This document shows, piece after piece, positions 56,401 to 64,000 of a stretch of 64,000 bases of DNA. The notes beneath the pieces were generated by a model that saw only the letters and a program-made list of their open reading frames with translations, had not been told where the DNA came from and did no database searches. This DNA is from Apodemus sylvaticus (lineage: Eukaryota; Chordata; Mammalia; Rodentia; Muridae), in the NCBI RefSeq assembly GCF_947179515.1, contig NC_067478.1, positions 32,352,805 to 32,416,804 of the forward strand, in the 5' to 3' direction. Positions within the stretch are counted from its first letter, which is position 1. Each line of letters opens with the position of its first letter. Position numbers and translations under genes: made by a program.

Positions 56401-59400
56401 GGGAAAGTGTTTATTTGGAATCTGATCACAACTCAATCAGTTCTCATATAGGATTGAAGACCCATGCTAAACTAAAGAAACCAGGAATGCAAAACTCATA
56501 ACACCTTTGATAATGGTATAAAAGATAATGCTTTTATCTATAATACTGAACTCCAATCATTGAAAATTTTCTTTAAGACTTACATATACGCTGCATATTA
56601 TACATATGTACTTTGTATGTTTTACATAATAAAAGGAATACTTTAAACACTAGAACCTTGATTTTATTTTCTTTTTCCTTTTTTACCTTTTAATTCAGAA
56701 AATCTCCACTGTCCAGGCTAGCCTGAAACACGCAGTCCCTCCACTCCCCAAGTCTCTCAAGTAGTCAAATGAAAAAGGAGTGTGTCCCACCATGGATAGT
56801 TTTAGAAGTAGGAATCTCAACAAATTGGGAATCAGCACAGTACACCAATATAAAGAGAAACTAGCAAGTACTTAGAAAATATGATGAATTTATAGACATT
56901 CACAGTATTAAATATCACTTGCTTTTTCTTCTTCAATGTTTTATGTAATTTGTATTGTCATAACTTTTGTCTTCACACATATGCCTACACTTTTTTTGTC
57001 ACAACATATAATCACATGTTTTCCAACAGTTTATTCCAGCACATGAAAATGAAATTTATAAACCCTCTTGTATATACTAGCTAGGAGTCTCACAACCAGA
57101 AATAAAGCAAGAGAGGATTACAAATAAGCCAACTCCTGCTGACTCCAAAAGCAAAGGAGATCATGAGTAGCACGTTAAAGCACTGAGAATCTCATTTGGG
57201 GCAGAAAGCTTTAGAATATTCTGCTTTGACTAATATTTTGTGTAGGGGATTATTTTAAATGCTTTTTAAAGAGTTAAATTTGTTCTAGAACAAATATCTG
57301 TGACTCTCATAAATCTTACCATCTATTTTGAACCAGCAAACAATGATGAATAGCTCTAAGAATTTCAATGGCATAAACAACATATTGGTGTCTCACTTGG
57401 ACTGCCTGTCTACTGGGGCAGGCTGGGCTGCTCTCCAGAGGTTCTTCTCAGTGTTGGTCTTACTTGGGGACTAAGGGTTTGTGTTTGTTTTTGTTTTCTT
57501 CTGGAATGTTCCTCTCACTCATTGGTGGAAAAACATCATAAAAATAACATGTTATCTATTAATAATTTCTGCCATGCAGTCATGAAACAAAGCAAACCCA
57601 TCTGTATCACAAACATGGTTAAAGTATTTTGAATCCAAACAATTAAAAAATGAAAGCAGTTCTTTCATGAAACATATTCATCACATAAGAATCATATTTC
57701 AGCCTTTACATATAGCCATGGAGAAACAATACTGCAACTTTTCAGAAGACCTATGGATACTGTTTGCAATGTTAATATTGTCCTCAATTCATTTTACTTT
57801 TTTAACCCATGAATATCATCCGTAACATCTGTATCAAATTTCAAAATTCTGTCATCCAAATAATAATCATCTGATCCATTTTCAAAGAAACCATAACTCT
57901 ATTAGCTAAGAAAATGACTTTATACAAACATACCAGAACTGTCTCTTAATGGCAGCCGCAGCTGCCCTGTGGTCCCATGACGAGTATGTCACAATCACAC
58001 CCACTTTACGGGATTGCCTATGATACTGTCGCCTGTTCTATAACGAGCTCGATTGCAGAACCAGCACACTAGACCAAAGGAAGATCTAGTGTAGACCAGA
58101 ATAGTCTGATGGATTAATACAGCATACGCCACCTGGCAGACATACAGGCTAGAGGAAAATGAGCAAATGAAATAAATCCCTTAAAAGGTATTTTTCTATA
58201 AACAGAAATGTGCCCAAGTAATGTTGGCAGCTTTGCAGGGGAAAGAATCTAATAGTCTGTGGACCATAACATAACAAGGTCTCTGGATATTTTACTTGTT
58301 ATTTTTTTTGCTTGTGTTGATTGTGGAAAATACATGAGAAATAGCCCATTTTCTATACTGAGCAAGATTCGTACTGACAGGTGGCAGGTAGAAAGCAACT
58401 CTGAAAGGAATGTGCCCTGTATTCCTAAAACAACCTTCACTATAGCAGCTAATTTCTATTCTGCATATGAGCATGCAGACCTCACTGAGCATGCTTCCTT
58501 CAACCCGGTAAAAGCAACTACATTAACAAAAATATTTCAAAACAGCCAATAATTACGAAAGTGTTACTTCCCATTGCATCACTATTTAATAAACCATATA
58601 AGATACATCTGTTATTTAGCCAAAGAGACCCTCTTCACTCTGCACCATATGGCTAATGGCTTTCGATTATACATCACACCATACTGAGTCTTTCTTATCA
58701 TCCTACCGCACTGGATGCAGACTCAGTTTGCAGCTAATGTGTGTGTTGCCCTTTTCCTGCATGTTTATTTTATAAGATGGTGATATCTGCCTTTGATGTT
58801 GATTCTAAAATGATAAACTGCTATTTTTCTAGCCTACCAAGTAAATTAATTCAATATTACTTTGCCAAGACAAATTTTAAAGTACGCTTGTTTTCACCTT
58901 TGTGCATTTTTTTTAACCTTTTTTCCAAGTTACAACCCAAATTATGGCCTTTAACAACCTAACACATGTGAACAAAAGGAGTCTAGATTTATTATATCAC
59001 TGCTGGGTTTCAGAAGGTAAATTTAATGATACACAGATACAACTTGAAAACATTTAACTGACAGATTTCTTCTATGTTTTCTACAGGGTCATAGAAAGGC
59101 TCACCAAGACTTCTTTCCAGTCTGGAAACTATCTACCACATCCAGCCTCAGCCAAGTGTCTCTGAGAGCATCTCACAGCGACCTCTTACTGAGGATGAAC
59201 ACATGTTTCTATATTCTGGACACACGGATTCCCCACACTGTTTTTCCAAGTGAGCACCAACTGAGTAGTGTATTGGGGGAGGGGGTTCAGTATTTGAGGA
59301 AGGGGAAGAAAAATGTTTAACTGGAATGCTGCTAAAATAATTTATTCATTTATTTTCATAAAATAAAATAAAATGTTTAGCCAATTTGCTTATATCAAAC

Positions 59401-62400
59401 AAGTATCTAAGCTGTTCTGTTTTGTTTTGAACTTTCCAGACCAGATGTTTTGGCACTGGCATTAAATGCTTAAATGACGTGGATGGATTAGATGAACTCA
59501 TGACTGGGAATAGGAAGACGAACCATCACAACTGAGCACCAACAGAAAAGTGTGATGTGGAGCACAAGGTTAGTGACTCACTGCATCATACTCTACACAG
59601 AATGAAAGATAAAATAAAAATGTTTGTTTCCTTGAGGGGTTGTTTTTTTTGTTTTTTAAAGATGTTTTCTCAATCTCTTGTTAGAGAAACCTCTTCCAAG
59701 TTGACAAATTTTCTGTTTCTAAACACTGAGAATGCTACAACTTAGAAAAAAAAATGTTTACCCACTTTGAATTTAATCAGATTTGTTGATGGCAGAAATT
59801 AGTGTAACTCATACTCAGCAGCAATCGCGATGATTGCTCCCTCTGCTCTGGGGTTTACAGAAGTGAAGGAACTGCGTTCTCACTCTTTTGCATTCCAGTC
59901 TGCATCCTTTAAAAAGTGTGGCATCAACTGTCTTTCAAGGATAAACAGAATAAGCAGTCGACTTTTCCTCCTCCAAAGCAAAAATCACTGGAAAAATAAT
60001 ATCATTTAATAATGACACAGATTTGGTTGCAATACAGACCCTATATTCATACAAATACACTTCTAAAACCTTGGGATTCAGTGAGCCTTTTAGGTTAGAA
60101 AACATGTTTTTATGATGCTAGTGTGATTCTTGCTTTTTGTTAAGCAATCTGTTTGTTCAATGAAATTTTCCATCTCCTGAAGCTGAGATGTGTCCAGCCT
60201 CTCTGAGCATGCAATGAAGGAAACATAGTTTGCTCTCAGTTAATAGACAAAGGGGTGAGTAAAGGTTAGTGCTTGGTTTGCACTGCACCAGGTTTTTGCC
60301 TGCAGCCCTGATGCAGTCTTTCCAGAGCAGCTGGTCTTATGTCCCCTTCTGCACACTGTCCTGATAAGTCAGTTTCTGTAGACCAGTGTCCATATATTTG
60401 CAAATTCTACCCTCCAGCTTTATCCATCTCTTTGTCTTAACCATTGTAATGTAAAAAGTATTTTTGCTTGATTTCTCTTACAGCTATCACTTCATACAAA
60501 ACAGGCCAGGGAAGGCCCAGCACTCACACGTGCTGGGTTGCAGGTCACACTTGGGTACCACTGGTACCTGGCTGGCTATCTCCTTTGTGTCATGGTACCC
60601 TCTACTACTGGCCCTTACTCTCTACTACCTTCTTTTCTGTACTTCCAGAGAATTAAAAATCTATGGAACATCAATAAATAATAATTATATTATAAAACTT
60701 ATAATAATAATTAAATTACTCAGAAAAGAATTCTATTTGATTTTGAGAACACCAAATTGTTTTTTATTTTTTATAAGAAATACTATTTTTTTAAAAAAAA
60801 AAAAAGAACAAAACATCACAATTAACACTGATACTGTGTAAATATTCAGATTTGCAATTAAAGAAGCATTCATTTCTCCCACAATTAATTTAATCTGTCT
60901 TTTAGCCCTGCCCCCATTATTATGAATTATTGGGCTTTGGTTTCTCTCTGTCCTCTTAACTCTTAGGAAGACTGAGATGAGAATTAAGATACCTAAGTGT
61001 CAAGTTCATCCCTGAATTTTAATTCAAAAAAATGAAGAAAAATTTGGTTTGCTGCTCTTTTCTCTGAATGAGCAAGAAATTAAAAAAAAAAAAAAAAAGA
61101 ATCATTTAACACTTCAAAGAGAAGCCTGGCCAATCTGTTATCAGGATTAATAGTGTTGTTGGTGTGCTCTAAATTTTCTGCCTCAGAGAAACTAAGGATG
61201 AAAATTTCACCACATTTATAGGAGAGCCCAACTGATTTAACTGCCCCGGATCCCTTCCACTTCACTGAGCTACTGGCTAAAATTTGTAAGGTCTGGCTTG
61301 TTGGTACCATGTGATTTTACCAGGTCCAATCCTACAGTGATGTGGAGAATGCAAGGGCACCAGGATACCCACAGTAAATAAGTTGTTTCAATGCACCTAA
61401 TCGTACCCTGGTGCCCAGGAAGTGTTCATTTATTTCACATGAATGAACAGTCTACTTCCAGACAGCAGTTCACCCACTCAGGCTCTCCATAGGACTGGCC
61501 CATTATTAATAAGGTTGTTGCCTTTGTTCCCTGGCACAGTGGGCCTGACTTTGTTACAACCATTGTCGGAGCTACTGCTTAGGACTCGGTTCACTGATAT
61601 CAAGAGATTTTCTTTTCCTTTAACCAAGGCAGAACTAGGACTCATTTCAATGAGAAAAGTTCTAAATTTCTATCACAGGACAAGTCGAGCCCTCATGCTA
61701 TGGTGGTTTCTGATTCTTCTGCAAAGTTCCTTGGACATTTCCAGTAAAAAGCACCTCAGGAAGAATCAGCCTGACATGCTAAACTCGGCTGAATGCCGTA
61801 CACAAACACACAAAGCAAAAACTACTGAGCAGTAATTGCTTGTTAATAAGTTTTTTTAATTGACCTACTCTAGTTTGGTGTATTCCTGTTATCTTTTGCT
61901 TGTTTTATACCGAGGCCATGCTGTGATATTGCCTCCCTGAACCCAAGACAAGGAAACACACAGTCTGGATGTGTATAAACTAACACAGTGGGCACTTCCC
62001 TCTCCTGTGATTTTGTTCTTTGTAAAGCAACCAAGAGATTTTTGAAAAGGAGATTAGAAAATTCAAAGTAGCAATGAGAGAACCTTGATCTATATAGTTT
62101 ATCTTATTATATCTTTGAAACCATAAAACAACTGCCTCTATTACATGGTTGATATATTTAAGTTTTAAATTTTGAAAATTATATTTACATGTGACGCTGC
62201 AATTTCCTCTAGGGACTTATTTATCTCTAATAAGTTTTGAACCTTATGGTGGTAGTGGCCTTAGGGTTTGAGGGAAAAATAGGTTTGTCTACGAATAAGC
62301 ATATAAGTCAAGAAGTTAAACCATGTCACTCAAAAAATTAATAAAAATAATTTAGTAGGAAAAATAACATTTTTCTTCCTATGTCAAGTCAAATTGCTAT

Positions 62401-62465
62401 TTTATGAAACAGAACAGTCTACCAGGTATTATACAGTATTTTGTCTTTAAGATTGTACTGTATTG
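56401..62465. other. Single-copy interval, no gene recognised
   Basis: 6 kb with scattered short open frames, the longest 130 codons at 61443-61835, none with a recognisable family. One B1 remnant is at 56700-56805. A region around 57340-57550 ('catattggtgtctcacttgg', 'ggcaggctgggctgctctcc') may be an old DNA-transposon or LTR relic but could not be assigned. Poly(A)/poly(T) runs lie at 60788-60805 and 61081-61098. Confidence 0.5.
56700..56805 (-). mobile_element. B1-type SINE remnant, minus strand
   Basis: 'ctgtccaggctagcctgaaacac', 'ccctccactccccaagtctctcaagtag' and 'gtgtgtcccaccatgg' follow the order of an inverse B1 at low identity. Confidence 0.6.
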
Positions 62466-63828
62466 CTTCAATGCAATACCCATCAAAATCCCAACTCAAT
62501 TCTTCATAGAGTTAGATAGAGCAATTCTCAAATTCATCTGGAATTCATCTGGAATAACAAAAAACCCAGGATAGCTAAAACTATTCTCAACAACAAAAGA
62601 CATTCTGGGGGAATCAGTATCCCTGACCTCAAGCAATACTACCAAGCAATAGTGTTAAAAACAGCATGGTATTGGTACAGTGACAGGCAGGCAGATCAAT
62701 GGAACAGGATTGAAGATCCAGAAATGAACCCACACACCTATGGCCACTTGATACTCAACAAAGGGGCTGAAAACATCCAATGGAAAAAAGATACCCTTTT
62801 CAACAAATGGTGCTGGTTCAACTGGAGGTCAGCATGCAGAAGAATGCGAATTGATCCATCCTTGTCTCCTTGTACTAAGCTCAACTCCAAATGGATCAAG
62901 GACCTCCACATAAAGCCAGACACTCTAAAGCTAATAGAAAAGAAACTGGGGAAGACCCTTGAGGACATCGGTAAAAGGGGAAAGTTCCTGAACAGAACAC
63001 CAATAGCTTATGCTCTAAGATCAAGAATTGACAAATGGGACCTCATAAAATTACAAAGTTTCTGTAAAGCAAAGGACACCATCAAAAGGACAAATCGGCA
63101 ACCAACAAATTGGGTAAAGATCTTCACCAGCCCTATATCAGATAGAGGGCTAATATCCAATATATACAATGAACTCAAGAAGTTAGACCCCAGAAAACCA
63201 AATAACCCTATTAAAAATTGGGTACAGAGTTAAACAAAGAATTCTCACCTGAAGAACTTCGGTTGGCAGAGAAACATCTTTAAAAATGCTCAACTTCATT
63301 AGTCATCAGGGAAATGCAAATCAAAACAACCCTGAGATTTCACCTTACACCAGGCAGAATGGCTAAGATTAAAAACTCAGGAGACAGCAGGTGTTGGCAA
63401 GGATGTGGAGAAAGAGGAACACTCCTCCACTGCTGGTGGGGTTGCAAATTGGTACAACCACTCTGGAAATCAGTCTGGCGGTTCCTCAGAAAACTGGGCA
63501 TATCACTTCCAAAAGATCCTGCTATACCACTCCTGGGCATATACCCAGAGGATTTCCCAGCATGTAATAAGGATATATGCTCCACTATGTTCATAGCAGC
63601 CCTATTTATAATAGCCAGAAGCTGGAAAGAACCCAGGTATCCCTCAACAGAAGAATGGATGCAAAAAATGTGGTATATATACACAATGGAATACTATTCA
63701 GCCATTAGAAACAATCAATTCATGAATTCTTAGGCAAATGGATGGATCTGGAGAACATCATACTAAGTGAGGTAACCCAGTCTCAAAAGATCAATCATGG
63801 TATGCACTCACTAATAAGTGGGTATTAG
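62466..63828 (+). pseudogene. L1 ORF2 C-terminal part with several disabling changes
   Basis: This is the C-terminal part of L1 ORF2, downstream of the RT catalytic motifs. Compared with 1-1787, four lesions are visible. An 11-bp tandem duplication (attcatctgga, 62535-62556) shifts the frame. A base loss near 63215 converts KKWGTEL to KNWVQS and a stop. A substitution makes TAA after EKHL at about 63281. A base loss near 63727 ends the frame after QFMNS. The family stop (TAG) would be at 63826-63828. Open stretches remain at 62652-63233 and 63314-63733. It is not functional. Confidence 0.93.
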
Positions 63829-64000
63829 CCTGGAAAACTGGAATACCCAAAACATAATCCACACATCAAATGAGGTACAAGAAGAACAGAGGAGTGGCCC
63901 CTGGTTCTGGAAAGACTCAGTGTAGCAGTATAGGGCAAAACCAGAACAGAGGGAGGGAAGGGGGTTTATGAGACTTTCGGGGAGTGGGGGACCAGAAAAC
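62466..64000 (+). mobile_element. 5'-truncated L1, plus strand (continues right of window)
   Basis: It starts abruptly in ORF2 at 'ttcaatgcaatacccatc', the same point as nt 434 of the L1 at 1-2060. The sequence is closely related to that copy but with more disabling changes. The 3' UTR begins at 63829 and runs off the window, so tail and TSD are not visible. The left junction is at about 62466. Confidence 0.95.

Noticed and set aside
57340..57550. Possible old DNA-transposon or LTR relic
   Set aside because: A few words resemble a mammalian dispersed repeat, but I could not place enough of it to name or orient it.
59060..59250. Splice-acceptor-like site (pyrimidine-rich then CTACAG at about 59087) followed by an exon-like stretch
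   Set aside because: A single acceptor-like site without matching donor, frame or poly(A) context is expected by chance. A similar site near 60481 was rejected for the same reason.
61443..61835. 130-codon open frame in single-copy DNA
   Set aside because: Longer than most chance frames here, but no recognisable motif, signal peptide or related frame nearby. It would need transcript or conservation data.

Overview
The window looks like a piece of chromosome from a murid rodent (mouse/rat relative). The species cannot be fixed from sequence alone. The evidence is the dense rodent-type LINE-1 (L1) content with G-rich L1 3' UTRs, B1 SINEs, a B4-like SINE, long (GA)n, (CA)n and (TTC)n microsatellites, and an AT-rich single-copy background. 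I see no convincing exon of a cellular protein-coding gene. All real coding capacity belongs to retrotransposons, and most other open frames are shadows of L1 ORF2 or of simple repeats. No ID element and no B2 element was recognised by eye.

Layout. 1-2060 is the 3' part of a young plus-strand L1 with ORF2 open from the window edge to its stop. 2061-10140 is mostly single-copy AT-rich DNA with old L1 3' ends (3168-3354, 5741-6385), one B1, a 24-bp perfect hairpin and an AT microsatellite. 10141-28625 is a nested L1 cluster. An old decayed plus-strand L1 (pieces 10413-12887, 13149-14696, 26155-27134, 28397-28622) was broken by three later insertions: a 3' fragment at 12888-13148, a minus-strand L1 spanning 14697-26138, and a minus-strand fragment at 27135-28396. 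The 14697-26138 element carries a near-complete young L1 (18685-25288) in its ORF1, and the 27135-28396 fragment carries a plus-strand fragment (27634-27925). Five pairs of target-site duplications (TSDs) give the order of events.

28626-31430 holds older L1 fragments. 31431-48150 is single-copy sequence with microsatellites, a decayed hAT transposase relic (33388-34420), B1 copies, a 3'-truncated U2 snRNA pseudogene (40585-40623), a 364-bp homopyrimidine tract attached to an ancient L1 3' end, and a 69-bp tandem duplication. 48151-51865 has an L1 3' end followed by an old L1 with a 5' inversion. 51866-62465 is gene-poor single-copy DNA with one old L1 3' fragment and a B1 remnant. 62466-64000 is a 5'-truncated plus-strand L1 running off the window.

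Function. The only intact autonomous coding unit fully inside the window is the 423-residue ORF1 of the young L1 at 18685-25288. Its ORF2 is disabled by two small deletions. The L1 at the left edge may be intact, but its 5' half lies outside. The rest is fossil sequence plus unannotatable single-copy DNA, some of which (45770-46420, 54020-55030) looks like a candidate for conserved non-coding sequence.
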